From: Corynebacterium jeikeium
Lineage (GTDB): Bacteria; Actinomycetota; Actinomycetes; Mycobacteriales; Mycobacteriaceae
Assembly: GCF_000738265.1 (NCBI RefSeq)
Contig: NZ_JFCQ01000016.1
Coordinates: forward strand, 143,842-207,841
Direction of reading: 5' to 3'
Length of the DNA stretch: 64,000 nt
Shown here: piece after piece, positions 33,120 through 43,348 of the stretch
Numbering within the stretch: the first letter of the stretch is position 1
Layout of the letters: the number at the start of each line of letters is the position of its first letter
Notes under the pieces: generated by a model
Told to the model about the DNA's origin: nothing
The model's database searches: none
The model's input: only the letters and a program-made list of their open reading frames with translations
Translations under genes and position numbers: made by a program

Positions 33120-33805
33120 GCAAGGCAGAGGACGTAACACAGAAGGCCAAGCGCATCCGACAGATCGCTCTGCTGTGCGTGGTGCTGAGCGCCGCGGGGC
33201 TGTGGGGCGCAAGTCGCCTGAAGTTCGTGACCGTGGCCGTCGACGACGACAAGGCCGGAGCCTCGACCAAGGAGCTCGTGGGCTCCGTGTGGGATCCCGC
33301 GTTGGTGCCGTTGGCGCTGGCGATGGTGGCCTCGCTGATCCTGTCGATCGCGGTGCAGCCGATGGTTCGACGCATCCTGGGCGTAGTGATCGCAGCGCTG
33401 GCGGCCACCGCCAGCTTCCGTGCCGTGCAGCTGCTGGGCAACGACGTAGACCTCGCGCGAGCCAAGAGCCTGCTATCCAGCGGGGCGGCCACGCAGAAGG
33501 AATCCGACCCGGTGCAGATCTCCGAGTGGGCACAGGTGGTCAGCGGCGAAGTGCACACGATGGGAATCGTGCTAGTGCTCCTCGCCGCCGCCCTCGGCGT
33601 GGTCGGCGGCGCGATCCTTATTCTGCGCCCGGGCGAGCAGTCCAAGGGACACAGCCGCTACGAAACCCCGGAGGTGCGCCGCGCGGACGCAGAGGAAGAC
33701 CTCGCAGAGAATCCGGACTCCACTCGCGTGCTGTGGGATGCCCTGGATGCGGGGGTGGATCCGACCGAAGAATCCGATTTCTCCCGCACCAAGCGCGGGC
33801 GATAA
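33116..33805 (+). CDS. Trp-operon-associated membrane protein
   Basis: 229-aa protein of the TIGR02234 type, found between trpE and trpC in many actinobacteria. It has four hydrophobic segments (about 12-30, 60-78, 82-100 and 145-167) and a polar C-terminal tail. Function unknown; tryptophan transport has been suggested from context only. The GTG start overlaps trpE by 4 nt. Confidence 0.8.
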   Translation: MSKAEDVTQKAKRIRQIALLCVVLSAAGLWGASRLKFVTVAVDDDKAGASTKELVGSVWDPALVPLALAMVASLILSIAVQPMVRRILGVVIAALAATASFRAVQLLGNDVDLARAKSLLSSGAATQKESDPVQISEWAQVVSGEVHTMGIVLVLLAAALGVVGGAILILRPGEQSKGHSRYETPEVRRADAEEDLAENPDSTRVLWDALDAGVDPTEESDFSRTKRGR

Positions 33806-33815
33806 GCTTTGAAAT

Positions 33816-34634
33816 GTGACACACATGACTGTTCTCGACCAGATCATCGCCGGAGTACTCGAAGACCAGGCCGAGCGCGAAGCCAAGATTCCCTATAAGG
33901 AAATCAAGGCCATGTCGCTGGACGCCCCTCCGGCAATGGATGCCCACGCTGCGCTGGCCGCCCCAGGGGTCAGCCTCATTGCTGAAGTGAAGCGTGCCAG
34001 CCCCTCCAAGGGGCACCTCGCCGACATCGCCGAGCCTGAGGTTCTCGCCAAGGCCTACGAGGATAATGGCGCGACGGCCATCAGCTGCCTCACCGAAGAG
34101 CGCCGGTTCAAAGGCTCACTCGCCGACTTCGACGCAGTGCGCAGCGCCGTGAATATTCCGCTGCTGCGCAAAGACTTCATCGTCAACCCCTACCAAATCC
34201 ACGAAGCCCGCGCCCACGGCGCTGACATTGTGCTGCTGATCGTCGCCGCCCTCGAACAACAGCGGTTGGAATCCCTGCTGGATCGCATCGAGTCCCTGGG
34301 CATGACTGCTCTTGTGGAAGTACACACCGCAGAGGAAGCAGAACGCGCCGTTGCGGCCGGTTCTAAGGTGATCGGCGTCAACGCCCGAAACCTCAAGACC
34401 CTGGACGTCGACCCGGAAGTGTTCGGCAAGATCGCCCCGATGCTTCCGGACGGCGTCGTGAAGATCGCAGAATCGGGCGTCAAGAATAAAAACGATCTCA
34501 ACGCGTATGCCGCAGCGGGCGCGGACGCAGTGCTTGTCGGCGAGGGGCTGGTCACCGCAGGTAACCCCGCACAGGCGTGCCGGGACCTCGCAGCAGCCGG
34601 GAAACACCCCGCTTGCCCACAGAAGAGTTCCTAA
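33816..34634 (+). CDS. trpC: Indole-3-glycerol phosphate synthase
   Basis: Makes indole glycerol phosphate from CdRP. 272 aa, a single domain without a fused Trp[17 protein letters not shown] holds the first catalytic Lys and [13 protein letters not shown] the second. [25 protein letters not shown] and [12 protein letters not shown] complete the barrel. TAAGCT lies 7 nt before the GTG at 33816, so I prefer that start over the ATG at 33825. Confidence 0.96.
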   Translation: MTHMTVLDQIIAGVLEDQAEREAKIPYKEIKAMSLDAPPAMDAHAALAAPGVSLIAEVKRASPSKGHLADIAEPEVLAKAYEDNGATAISCLTEERRFKGSLADFDAVRSAVNIPLLRKDFIVNPYQIHEARAHGADIVLLIVAALEQQRLESLLDRIESLGMTALVEVHTAEEAERAVAAGSKVIGVNARNLKTLDVDPEVFGKIAPMLPDGVVKIAESGVKNKNDLNAYAAAGADAVLVGEGLVTAGNPAQACRDLAAAGKHPACPQKSS

Positions 34635-34652
34635 CCGATAGCATGTGACACT

Positions 34653-35942
34653 GTGACTACCGAAAAGACCTCCAAGAACGCCGACGCGCAGGGCAAGCGC
34701 CTGCCGACGGTAGGCGAGATTCTGGGCACCGCCACCCACCACGAACCCGACGAGCGCGGACATTGGGGGGAATTCGGTGGCCGCTACGTCCCGGAAGCCC
34801 TCATGGCCGTGATCGAGGAGATCACCGATGCTTGGGCGAAGGCGCGCTCTGACCAGGCTTACCTGGATCAACTCGACGAGCTGCATCGCACCTACACGGG
34901 GCGCCCGTCGCCGCTGTACTACGCCGCGCGCTTCTCCGAGGCTGTGGGTGCGCACGTGTGGCTGAAGCGCGAGGACCTGAACCACACCGGCTCCCACAAG
35001 ATCAACAACGTGCTGGGCCAGGTGTTGCTGGCTAAGCGCATGGGCAAGACCCGCGTGATCGCGGAGACCGGCGCGGGACAGCACGGCGTGGCCACGGCGA
35101 CGGCTTGTGCTCTGCTCGGTATTGAGTGCCGGATCTACATGGGGGCTGTGGACGCCGAACGCCAGGCCCTGAACATCGCCCGCATGCGCCTGCTGGGTGC
35201 CCACGTGGAAGTGGTGCAGATCGGCTCCCGCACCCTCAAGGACGCCATCAACGAGGCCATGCGCTACTGGGTATCCAACGCTGATGACACCTACTACTGC
35301 TTCGGTACCGCCGCCGGGCCGCACCCATTCCCACAGATGGTGCGCGATCTGCAGCGTGTAATCGGCGTGGAGGCGCGCCAGCAGCTGCTGGCAGAGACCG
35401 GCAAGTTGCCCGACGCAGTCATCGCTTGCGTGGGCGGTGGCTCCAACGCAATTGGCCTTTTCCACCCGTTCATCGAGGACGAGGGCGTGGACATCGTCGG
35501 TGCCGAGGCCGCCGGCGACGGTATGGAGACCGGCCGCCACGCTGCGCCGATCACCCTGGGAATGCAGGGCGTGTTCCAAGGCGCATACGCCGACCTGATG
35601 CAGGACGAGGACGGGCAGATCATCGAATCGCACTCCATTTCTGCTGGCCTGGACTACCCGGGCGTGGGGCCGGAGCACTCCAAGCTGCACGCCGAGGGGC
35701 GCGCCCGCTACCTGCCTATCACCGACGCGGAGGCCATGGACGGTTTCCAACAGCTGACCCGCCTGGAGGGCATCATCCCCGCCATCGAGTCTTCCCACGC
35801 CGTGGCCGCCGCAGTCAAGGTTGCCGCCGAGAAGCCGGGGGCAACGCTGATCGTCAACGTCTCCGGCCGTGGCGACAAGGACGTAACGACGGCTGCGAAG
35901 TGGTTCGACATGCTGGGCCAAACGAGCGAGAAGGACAGCTAA
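34653..35942 (+). CDS. trpB: Tryptophan synthase beta chain
   Basis: PLP enzyme that joins indole and serine. 429 aa. [11 protein letters not shown], the PLP-lysine motif [39 protein letters not shown] and [13 protein letters not shown] are all diagnostic of TrpB1. GTG start with TAGCAT 8 nt upstream. Followed by trpA after 3 nt. Confidence 0.97.
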   Translation: MTTEKTSKNADAQGKRLPTVGEILGTATHHEPDERGHWGEFGGRYVPEALMAVIEEITDAWAKARSDQAYLDQLDELHRTYTGRPSPLYYAARFSEAVGAHVWLKREDLNHTGSHKINNVLGQVLLAKRMGKTRVIAETGAGQHGVATATACALLGIECRIYMGAVDAERQALNIARMRLLGAHVEVVQIGSRTLKDAINEAMRYWVSNADDTYYCFGTAAGPHPFPQMVRDLQRVIGVEARQQLLAETGKLPDAVIACVGGGSNAIGLFHPFIEDEGVDIVGAEAAGDGMETGRHAAPITLGMQGVFQGAYADLMQDEDGQIIESHSISAGLDYPGVGPEHSKLHAEGRARYLPITDAEAMDGFQQLTRLEGIIPAIESSHAVAAAVKVAAEKPGATLIVNVSGRGDKDVTTAAKWFDMLGQTSEKDS

Positions 35943-35945
35943 CCC

Positions 35946-36716
35946 ATGACCTCCCGACTTTCACAGGTTTTCACCGACGCGCGCGCCGAAGGGCGGGCCG
36001 CACTCGTGGCCTACTTCCCGGCCGGCTACCCTACGGTGGCTAAGTCCAAGGAACTGGTCACGGAGCTGGCGCAGCACGCCGACCTGATCGAGGTGGGCAT
36101 TCCGTTCACCGATCCAATGATGGACGGCCCCACCATCCAGGCTGCCGCCGACGAGGCGCTGGCTCATGGCTTCCGCGTGAGAGACACTCTCGACGTGGTT
36201 CGCGCCGTCACCGAGGTCGGCGGCCAGGCCGTCATCATGTCCTATTGGAACCCCGTGCTGCAGTACGGCCCGGAAAAATTCGCCGCCGACCTGGCCGCCG
36301 CCGGGGGACTGGGATCCATCATTCCGGATCTGCTGCCGGAGGAAGCCGAGCGCTGGGCGGAGGCCTGCAAGGCCAACGACCTGTCGCCGGTCTATCTTGT
36401 TGCGCCGTCTACCACGCCAGAGCGTATGGCCCTAACTGTGGACGCCGCCGACGGCTTCATCTACGCTGCGTCCCACATGGGAGTAACGGGTGCACAGGAT
36501 GAAGTCTCGCACTCCGCCGAGGAACTCGTCGCCCGCGTCCGCGAAGCCACGGATCTGCCGGTGGCAGTGGGGCTGGGCGTGAAGACAGGGGAACATGCGG
36601 CGAACATCGCCTCCTACGCTGACGGCGTGATCGTCGGCTCCGCCATCATCCAGGCCGCTGCCGAAGGCAAGCTGGGCGAGCTGGCCGCCGAGCTGGCACG
36701 GGGCGTTCGCGCATGA
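35946..36716 (+). CDS. trpA: Tryptophan synthase alpha chain
   Basis: Cleaves indole glycerol phosphate. 256 aa TIM barrel. The catalytic Glu and Asp lie in [56 protein letters not shown] and the phosphate loop [13 protein letters not shown] with VIVGSAI follow. It overlaps lgt by 4 nt. Confidence 0.97.
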   Translation: MTSRLSQVFTDARAEGRAALVAYFPAGYPTVAKSKELVTELAQHADLIEVGIPFTDPMMDGPTIQAAADEALAHGFRVRDTLDVVRAVTEVGGQAVIMSYWNPVLQYGPEKFAADLAAAGGLGSIIPDLLPEEAERWAEACKANDLSPVYLVAPSTTPERMALTVDAADGFIYAASHMGVTGAQDEVSHSAEELVARVREATDLPVAVGLGVKTGEHAANIASYADGVIVGSAIIQAAAEGKLGELAAELARGVRA

Positions 36717-37564
36717 TCGCGGCGGCCATTCCATCGCCGCCCCAAGGGGTATGGGAGCTAGGCCCCATCCCCATCCGCGCTTACGCGCTGTGCATCCTCA
36801 CTGGCGTGATCGTGGCCTACTTCTGGACTCGCCGGCGCTACGCCAAGCTCGGCGGCGACCCGGAAGTGGCCGTCGACGCGCTGCTGGTTGCCGTGCCCGC
36901 GGGCATTGTCGGCGCCCGGCTCTACCACGTGATTACCGACCACGATAAGTACTTCGGCGAGGGTAAGGATCCAACGCAGGTCTTCAACATCACCAACGGA
37001 GGATTGGGAATCTGGGGCGGCATCGTGCTTGGTTCCCTGGCCGTGTGGTTGCTCTTCAAGGCGAAGAAGTTGCCGCTAGGCACCTTCGCCGCCGCCGTGG
37101 CTCCCACGATCCCGCTGGCGCAGGCCATCGGGCGCCTGGGCAACTGGTTCAACCAAGAGCTTTACGGAGGGCCAAGCGATTCCCCTTGGGCCCTGGAAAT
37201 CTACCGTCGCGTGGATGAAAACGGCTATTCCGCACCAGTCACCGGACACTCCACCGGCGAAGTTCTGGCCACGGTACAGCCGACGTTCCTCTACGAACTG
37301 CTGTGGAACCTGCTCGTCGTTGCGCTGGTGCTCATCGCCGAGCGCCACTGGCGGGTCAGCGGGGGCAGGCTGTTCACCCTCTACGTCATGGGGTACACCT
37401 TCGGGCGCTTCTTCATCGAAAACATCCGCACCGATGCAGCCACCACTGTCTTTGGGGATATACGCATCAACGTCGTGGTTTCGGCAGTGGTGTTCCTCGC
37501 TGCGACAGCGCTGTTCGTCTGGTGGACAATCAGGGAACGCAAGCGAGAGGGCGTCACTACCTAA
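36713..37564 (+). CDS. lgt: Phosphatidylglycerol-prolipoprotein diacylglyceryl transferase
   Basis: Seven-helix membrane enzyme for the first step of lipoprotein maturation. 283 aa. [40 protein letters not shown] (Lgt signature with the essential Arg/Asn) and the late [12 protein letters not shown] are present. Attached to the trp genes as in mycobacteria. Its 3' end carries a copy of the dispersed repeat. It pairs functionally with lspA at the start of the window. Confidence 0.95.
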   Translation: MIAAAIPSPPQGVWELGPIPIRAYALCILTGVIVAYFWTRRRYAKLGGDPEVAVDALLVAVPAGIVGARLYHVITDHDKYFGEGKDPTQVFNITNGGLGIWGGIVLGSLAVWLLFKAKKLPLGTFAAAVAPTIPLAQAIGRLGNWFNQELYGGPSDSPWALEIYRRVDENGYSAPVTGHSTGEVLATVQPTFLYELLWNLLVVALVLIAERHWRVSGGRLFTLYVMGYTFGRFFIENIRTDAATTVFGDIRINVVVSAVVFLAATALFVWWTIRERKREGVTT

Positions 37565-37567
37565 GAA
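37547..37567 (-). repeat. Dispersed TGACGCC repeat, copy 4 (lgt 3' end)
   Basis: The minus strand reads TTCTTAGGTAGTGACGCCCT, spanning the last lgt codons and stop. A 15-bp core, GGGCGTCACTACCTA, recurs inside trpE near 32219. Confidence 0.45.
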
Positions 37568-37591
37568 GTAGCGAGGACAACGGCGCAGGGC

Positions 37592-37597
37592 TATCCT
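37592..37597 (+). promoter_or_regulatory. -10 box for pyk
   Basis: TATCCT, 7 nt before the GTG start. Confidence 0.45.
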
Positions 37598-37604
37598 CGA
37601 ACTC

Positions 37605-39023
37605 GTGAATAGAAGAACCAAGATTGTATGCACCCTGGGTCCCGCGGTCGCCTCGAAAGAGCAGATCCGCGGGCTCGTAGACGCAGGAATGAACGTTGCG
37701 CGCCTGAACTTCTCCCACGGCGAGCACGCTGATCACGAGCAGAACTACAACTGGGTTCGAGAGGCGACCGACGAGTCCGGCAAGGCCGTCGGTGTGCTGG
37801 CCGACCTGCAAGGGCCGAAGATCCGCCTGGGACGCTTCGCCGAGGGCGCAACCGTGTGGGCAACCGGCGAAACCGTGCGCATTACCGTCGACGACGTGCA
37901 GGGCACGCACGATCGCGTGTCCACGACCTACAAGGGTCTGGCTCGCGACGCACGCCCCGGCGACCGACTGCTGGTCGACGACGGCAAGATCGCGCTGGTG
38001 TGTAAGGAAGTCGACGGCAACGACGTCGTGTGCGAGGTCACCGAGGGTGGCCCGGTTTCCAACAACAAGGGTGTGTCCCTGCCGGGCATGAATATCTCCG
38101 TGCCGGCGCTGAGCGAGAAGGACACCGAGGATCTTCGCTTCGCCCTGCAGCTGGGCGTGGACTTCATTGCCCTGTCCTTCGTCCGCAGCCCCTCCGACGT
38201 GGAGCTGGTGCGCGACATCATGGACGAAGTTGGCCGCCGCGTGCCGGTGATCGCCAAGCTAGAGAAGCCGGAAGCCGTCGACGCGCTGGAGCCCGTCATC
38301 CTGGCCTTCGATGCCATCATGGTTGCCCGTGGTGACCTGGGCGTAGAAGTACCGCTGGAGGACGTGCCACTGGTACAGAAGCGCGCCATCCAGATCGCCC
38401 GCGAGAACGCCAAGCCGGTGATCGTGGCGACGCAGATGCTGGACTCCATGATCGAGAACTCCCGCCCGACGCGCGCCGAGGCCTCCGACGTAGCCAACGC
38501 CGTGCTCGACGGTGCGGATGCGGTGATGCTCTCCGGCGAAACCTCCGTGGGCAAGCACCCGATCACCACAGTAGAGACCATGGCCCGCATCGTGCGCGCC
38601 GCCGAAGTGGACGGTGAAGTACCGCCGCTGACGCACCGCCCGCGCACCCGCCGGGGCGTGATCTCCTACGCAGCCAAGGACATCGGCGAGCGCCTCAACG
38701 CGAAGGCACTCGTGGCCTTCACGTCCTCCGGCGATACTGCCAAGCGCGTGGCGCGCCTACGTTCGCACTTGCCGCTGCTGGTGTTCACGCCCTCCCAGGC
38801 GGTGCGCTCGCAGCTGGCGCTGACGTGGGGCGTGGAGACATTCCTCATCGAAGACGTGAAGTCCACCGACGAAATGATGGACACCGTCGACCACCACCTG
38901 CTGGCCATGCCGGAGTACAAGTACGACGACATGATGGTCGTCGTCGCCGGCTCCCCGCCCGGGATCTCCGGCAACACCAACATGATCCAGGTGCACCTGC
39001 TGGGTCAGGAACGGAAGAGGTAA
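37605..39023 (+). CDS. pyk: Pyruvate kinase
   Basis: Transfers phosphate from PEP to ADP at the end of glycolysis. 472 aa. TKIVCTLGPAVASKEQI, MNVARLNFSHG, VIAKLEKPEAVD (catalytic Lys), IMVARGDLGVEVPLE and DGADAVMLSGETSVGKHP are conserved. GTG start with a -10 box 7 nt upstream. It converges on and overlaps by 19 nt the M20 gene, and no terminator hairpin separates them. Confidence 0.97.
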   Translation: MNRRTKIVCTLGPAVASKEQIRGLVDAGMNVARLNFSHGEHADHEQNYNWVREATDESGKAVGVLADLQGPKIRLGRFAEGATVWATGETVRITVDDVQGTHDRVSTTYKGLARDARPGDRLLVDDGKIALVCKEVDGNDVVCEVTEGGPVSNNKGVSLPGMNISVPALSEKDTEDLRFALQLGVDFIALSFVRSPSDVELVRDIMDEVGRRVPVIAKLEKPEAVDALEPVILAFDAIMVARGDLGVEVPLEDVPLVQKRAIQIARENAKPVIVATQMLDSMIENSRPTRAEASDVANAVLDGADAVMLSGETSVGKHPITTVETMARIVRAAEVDGEVPPLTHRPRTRRGVISYAAKDIGERLNAKALVAFTSSGDTAKRVARLRSHLPLLVFTPSQAVRSQLALTWGVETFLIEDVKSTDEMMDTVDHHLLAMPEYKYDDMMVVVAGSPPGISGNTNMIQVHLLGQERKR

Positions 39024-40249
39024 CTCAAGGTCGCGGCCAACGCCGCGTCCGTGGAAGTGCCCAGCGCCTCAATGCTCGGCGCGAAAGCACCATGGTGGTT
39101 GCCGGGCACCGGCTCGCCGGAATTCCACAGTTCAGGATCCGTGGTGCCAATCGTCCAGAACAAGTACGGCACCTTGAAATGACGCGGGATCTCCGAGAAA
39201 TCCTCGGAAGCGGTCCACGGTTCGGCGTCAATAGAATCTTCCCCGAAAACCGCATCGAACACGGGGCGAACATGCTCGAATGTGCTGGGCGAGTTGTCGG
39301 TCAACTCGCCGTGGGCGGAGTAAACAAACTCGGGTGGGACCTCGCAGCCAGAGGCATCGCACTCGGCGCGGACGACCCGCTCGATCGCAGCGTAGGTCTT
39401 GTCGCGCACGTCAGTGTCGTAGAAACGGCAGTTCAGGACCAAAGTCGCGCTGTCGGGGATCGTGTTGTTCGTGTGCCCGGCCGATAGCGTGCCGACGGTG
39501 ATGACGGCGAAATCGGACGGCGCAACCTCGCGGCCGACGATGCCCTGCAGGCGCACCACAATCATCGCGGCGAGGAACGTCGGATCGATGGAATCCTGCG
39601 GGCTCGAACCGTGGGAAGACTTACCGTGCAGAGTGATGGTGATCGTGTCGCACGCCGCCAAAACCGGGCCGGGCGCCGACATCACAGTGCCGAGCCGACC
39701 AGGCAGAATGTGCTGGCCCAAGCACACATCGGGGGTGGGGATCTTGTCAGCCAGGCCATCGTTGATCATGTTGCTGGCGCCGGCGGTTACTTCCTCCGCG
39801 GGCTGGAACAGCGCAATGAAGGTGCCGTGCCACGCGTCGCGACGTTCGTCCAGGACAGCGCACAGCCCCATCAGCGCCGTGGCATGCATATCGTGGCCAC
39901 ACGCGTGCATTACGCCGTCGTTCTTGGACGCATAGGGCAGGCCCGTGATTTCCTGCACGGGCAGGGCATCAAAGTCGGCGCGCATCAGCACGGTCGGCTC
40001 GTCAGCGTTGGTTTCGGCGCTCCCCGGATTGCGGAACACCGCCGTGATCCCATGGCCGCCGATGCCCGTCGTGACCTCGCAGTCCATCTGCGCCAGCCGC
40101 GCGGTGATGTGCTTCGCCGTCTGCTCTTCCTGCAGCGACAGCTCGGGGTTTTCGTGCATCCACTGGTAGAAGCTGTCCTGCCAGCTGAGGTCGACACCGT
40201 GGTTCGAAATGAACTCGGCGATGTTCGCTGTTGCCGCTTCGTTGCTCAT
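39005..40249 (-). CDS. M20-family amidohydrolase (hippurate hydrolase-like)
   Basis: 414-aa metal-dependent amidohydrolase. The catalytic domain carries HACGHDMHATALMGL with His and Asp metal ligands, then FQPAEEVTAGA with the catalytic Glu pair. A dimerisation domain (GKSSHGSSPQDSIDPTFLAA) is inserted mid-sequence, and a His ligand lies in GNHHGAF near the C-terminus. Likely cleaves N-acyl amino acids; the exact substrate is unknown. The repeat copy at 40262 sits directly upstream of its start. Confidence 0.88.
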   Translation of the reverse strand: MSNEAATANIAEFISNHGVDLSWQDSFYQWMHENPELSLQEEQTAKHITARLAQMDCEVTTGIGGHGITAVFRNPGSAETNADEPTVLMRADFDALPVQEITGLPYASKNDGVMHACGHDMHATALMGLCAVLDERRDAWHGTFIALFQPAEEVTAGASNMINDGLADKIPTPDVCLGQHILPGRLGTVMSAPGPVLAACDTITITLHGKSSHGSSPQDSIDPTFLAAMIVVRLQGIVGREVAPSDFAVITVGTLSAGHTNNTIPDSATLVLNCRFYDTDVRDKTYAAIERVVRAECDASGCEVPPEFVYSAHGELTDNSPSTFEHVRPVFDAVFGEDSIDAEPWTASEDFSEIPRHFKVPYLFWTIGTTDPELWNSGEPVPGNHHGAFAPSIEALGTSTDAALAATLSYLFRS

Positions 40250-40261
40250 TGCGGTGCTCTC

Positions 40262-40281
40262 TTTCTTTCTTATTGACGCCT
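40262..40281 (+). repeat. Dispersed TGACGCC repeat, copy 5
   Basis: TTTCTTTCTTATTGACGCC, intergenic, 13 nt upstream of the M20 gene start. On the mRNA it would lie over the ribosome-binding region. Confidence 0.65.
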
Positions 40282-40291
40282 ACGTCTCCGC

Positions 40292-41674
40292 TTAACGGAT
40301 CGCTGGGTTGTACTTCAGCATGTTGGGGCGAGTGGCGCAGTCGTCGCCGAGACGGATCCCTGGGGCGAGCAGGCCTTCCTCCTGGGCGGTGTACAGGGCA
40401 TTGAGAACCCGGTCGCGCAGGTCGGCGGGGGAGATGGTGTTGATGTAGATCTTCGTGCCGCCTTCGAATCCAGCCATGGTGGACACGCGCCACTTAATCA
40501 CGATGCGCCAGGGCATGGGCACGTCAACGTCGAGGGGACGGTGTAGCCACTCTTCGTTGCAGGAGACGTTTGGCCCGGCGGCGACGTGGCAGGCGTGAAC
40601 CAAATCCGAGACGGCGTCGCGTTCGGCGTCCGACATCAGCCAAGGTTCGGTCGTGGCGGACTTGGAGAAAACCTCGAGGGTCGGCCAACGGTGCCCGAAG
40701 CCTGCGAAGGCGATGGCGTGGTCGTTCTCGGCGAAGACGAGGTTGTGGCGGGCAGCGTAGTCCACCGCCCATTCGTTGTACATGTTCGGGTTAGCGCGGA
40801 CCTGGGCGATTTCGAGTTCGTTCTGCAGGCCGTGCTCGTCGATGGCGACGAGTTGCTTGTGGAGGTGTTCGAAGCTGGCGCCCGCGGGGGCTAGCCAGTT
40901 CTGGAAGGCGGCAACGTAGCGCACGTAGCGGTTGGCGCGGTAGAGGTGATCCATGCCGTCGACAGTGAAGGCGATGAAGTGCCGGTGGTTTTCCCAGCCG
41001 AGCGTGCCACTGGAGGCCAGCTGGTCGGTGGTGTCGGCGCCGGGGACGTAGTGGTCGCGGGCGATAATCACGTCATGGCCGCCAGCGAAGAGGCCGGTGC
41101 TTTTTTCGTAGAGGGTCTGTAGGCGGTTGTCGGGGGAGAAGAGCTCGTCGAGTTCTTCCCGAGTCATGCCACTGGCAGACCACTTGGCACGCAGTATCTG
41201 CTCTACGTGGTCTTGGCCGGCTTCTTCGGCAAGGTAGTCGGTCATGTGCTTCGCCGCCGCGGGGTTCATGCGGTAGCCGTAGTTCATGAGCCAGTAATCG
41301 TAGGTCAGGATCTCGAAGAGGTTGGCCACGCGGCGGAATAGCGGCTCGGTGTCTTCCAGCTTGCTGACGGGCAGACCTCGCAGGATGTGGGCCTTGCCGT
41401 CTTCGTCCAGCACCAGGCGGGCTTTCTCCGGTGGGGTATCCAGCTTGCGATTCAGCCCGAACGCGGTGGCGGAGTCGCGGTCGCCTACGGTGCGGACCTC
41501 CGGCCGGTGCTCGGCGATGGGGCGGTTGCCGCGGCCGGGGACTGTCCACACTTCGGTGCCGGAAAACGGATTGACCTGTTTGATCGTCCCGTCCGGCAGG
41601 GTGGTTAGGGGTGGCACGGGCGCTGGGTGCGAAGCATGGGAACCAATCACGGCACACAGTTTAGTCGTTTTCAT
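40292..41674 (-). CDS. DUF4921-type protein with HIT/GalT-like motif
   Basis: 460-aa protein that I associate with the corynebacterial DUF4921 family. Near residue 240 it reads FQNWLAPAGASFEHLHKQLVAID. The Asn-Gly/Ala-Ser and HLHKQ pattern resembles the nucleotide-transfer site of galactose-1-phosphate uridylyltransferases (HIT superfamily, HxHxQ). A nucleotidyltransferase or hydrolase role is an inference. A start at ATG 41674 gives KTTKLCAVIGSHASHPAP; upstream frame looks non-coding. The two minus-strand neighbours give no functional clue. Confidence 0.7.
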   Translation of the reverse strand: MKTTKLCAVIGSHASHPAPVPPLTTLPDGTIKQVNPFSGTEVWTVPGRGNRPIAEHRPEVRTVGDRDSATAFGLNRKLDTPPEKARLVLDEDGKAHILRGLPVSKLEDTEPLFRRVANLFEILTYDYWLMNYGYRMNPAAAKHMTDYLAEEAGQDHVEQILRAKWSASGMTREELDELFSPDNRLQTLYEKSTGLFAGGHDVIIARDHYVPGADTTDQLASSGTLGWENHRHFIAFTVDGMDHLYRANRYVRYVAAFQNWLAPAGASFEHLHKQLVAIDEHGLQNELEIAQVRANPNMYNEWAVDYAARHNLVFAENDHAIAFAGFGHRWPTLEVFSKSATTEPWLMSDAERDAVSDLVHACHVAAGPNVSCNEEWLHRPLDVDVPMPWRIVIKWRVSTMAGFEGGTKIYINTISPADLRDRVLNALYTAQEEGLLAPGIRLGDDCATRPNMLKYNPAIR

Positions 41675-41764
41675 ATTCTGCCGATTACACTGTCGGGGCT
41701 TGACCGTGCTTGTCGCGCTTGACCGTGCTTGCTGTTCGCCACCGCGTGCTGCCACACTAGGGGA

Positions 41765-42154
41765 ATGCCAAAGATTATTTTCCGGCTGCTGGCCAACAAG
41801 GAGCAGCTGGCTGCTATCGAGCAGGACTTCCGCTCCATGATCTCCGCCCTCGGCGAGGCGTTTGAGGGCACGCTGAATCTCCAGTCCGGACTTCCTGCAG
41901 ACCCCGAACTGGTCGCTACCTGGGTGGAGCTCTTCGGCGAAAGCCCCGATGAGGGATCCGACCCCGCCACCGGCGCCGAGCTAACTGTCGACGTTATCCG
42001 CTATGACATCGGCTCCGTTTCGGGCCTAGCGATGCACTTCGCCGAGCTCCTCACGACTCGCGAGAAAGAGCCCGCCGAGCCGATTCTGCGCCAGGTTCAG
42101 GATGATCCTGGCACGCCCCGCGTGCCGTGGCACGTCACTGTGGCTTCGGTATAA
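41765..42154 (+). CDS. Hypothetical protein
   Basis: 129-aa acidic protein with no signal or membrane segment. It begins PKIIFRLLANKEQLAAIEQDF and ends PWHVTVASV. I recognise no domain. Start ATG 41765 follows CACACT by 6 nt. Its end overlaps the convergent HNH gene by 20 nt. Confidence 0.7.
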   Translation: MPKIIFRLLANKEQLAAIEQDFRSMISALGEAFEGTLNLQSGLPADPELVATWVELFGESPDEGSDPATGAELTVDVIRYDIGSVSGLAMHFAELLTTREKEPAEPILRQVQDDPGTPRVPWHVTVASV

Positions 42155-43256
42155 CCCCCCTTGCGTGTGTGGTGAATTCCTCCCCGTGGTGGTTCACCCA
42201 CTTGATCGTCCAGCCCCCGTCGTCGGTGCTTGCCCGCCACTGACCGTTGGTTTTCAGGTTGTGGTGGGTGCGGCATAAGCACTGCATGTTCCGCACATCC
42301 GTCGGTCCGCCGTCCGCGGGCGCTTTGTGGTTGTACGGAACGATGTGGTCTTTGTCGCACATTGGTGCGGGGTGTTCGCAACCGGGGAATCGGCATGTCC
42401 CGTCCCGTCCGACAAGGAATTCCTTCATTTCCCTGCTTGGTGTGTACTGCTCCACGGCCGGCGGCACTGTCACGCTATCGACTTTCGTGGCGAACCCTTC
42501 GTAGTAATCGGCCTGTTTAGTGCTGATTGCGCCGACTCCCGGGATGAACCCTGGCCCGTTTTCCCACCGGAATACGTGCACGTGCACCACCGTGTTGGGT
42601 TCTTCGCCGCTGATCAGCCCTGCGATTACGTCTAGCCGTGCTTGCGCCAGATCGCAGTCTGTCTCGTCGGCCAGTGCCTTCGCCTTCTTCGTTACCGCTT
42701 CCCACATGCGCTGCGATTGGTCTTTAGGCATGTTCAGCGTCCACCGGGAAAGCTCGGCGGTTCCGCCCAGCGTCGTCACGGATCCCCTCGTCGCGGACCG
42801 CTCCTCCGCCGCTGCCTTCTCTCCTTCGGCAAAGGGGGTAGGGAAGTCTCGCGCGATCACTTCGCACAGGTATTCGCCTAGCTCCTTCGCCGTCGGTCCG
42901 TCTTCGCGTGCGCTGATGCAGTCCACCGCGTGTTTTTCTAGGTAGCGGTTGAACTGTTCCATGTCCATGATCGCGTGCCCTGCATCGTCGGGCTCTGTCA
43001 GCTGTGCTGAGTAGGTATTCCGCACGCGCCACACTTGTTCTAGGTGCCGCACGCCGATCACTCCGGCTTTTAGCGCTGCTAGCCCGAGCATGTTCATTAC
43101 TGCGAGTATCTGTGCCGCGTGCGAGAACACTATCGCATCCGCCGTCCCCGCCTTCCGCAGCGCTTGTATCCGCGCCACGGTCGGGTCGTCGATCACGCTG
43201 TATGCATACGCCGCGTCGACCCTATTACACATCCGCCGCATCTCGTCGGCATCCAT
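42135..43256 (-). CDS. DUF222/HNH endonuclease-domain protein
   Basis: 373-aa protein of the actinobacterial REP13E12-like group. An N-terminal DUF222 helical region is followed by a C-terminal HNH module: GTCRFPGCEHPAPMCDKDHI, then NMQCLCRTHHNLK (about residues 300-355), with Cys and His residues for metal binding. These proteins occur in many copies per genome and their biological role is unsettled; a nuclease role is inferred from the motif. Confidence 0.85.
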   Translation of the reverse strand: MDADEMRRMCNRVDAAYAYSVIDDPTVARIQALRKAGTADAIVFSHAAQILAVMNMLGLAALKAGVIGVRHLEQVWRVRNTYSAQLTEPDDAGHAIMDMEQFNRYLEKHAVDCISAREDGPTAKELGEYLCEVIARDFPTPFAEGEKAAAEERSATRGSVTTLGGTAELSRWTLNMPKDQSQRMWEAVTKKAKALADETDCDLAQARLDVIAGLISGEEPNTVVHVHVFRWENGPGFIPGVGAISTKQADYYEGFATKVDSVTVPPAVEQYTPSREMKEFLVGRDGTCRFPGCEHPAPMCDKDHIVPYNHKAPADGGPTDVRNMQCLCRTHHNLKTNGQWRASTDDGGWTIKWVNHHGEEFTTHARGVIPKPQ

Positions 43257-43318
43257 TTTTGCCCCCTTCTTGTCCGAGCGCCGCTAACCTTACACACGGC
43301 CCCGGACAACCCCTTCCC

Positions 43319-43338
43319 CTTCTTATCGACGCCCCCTC
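43319..43338 (+). repeat. Dispersed TGACGCC repeat, copy 6
   Basis: CTTCTTATCGACGCCCCCTC, intergenic between the HNH gene start and the ABC ATPase stop. Confidence 0.65.
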
Positions 43339-43348
43339 ATTTTCACCC

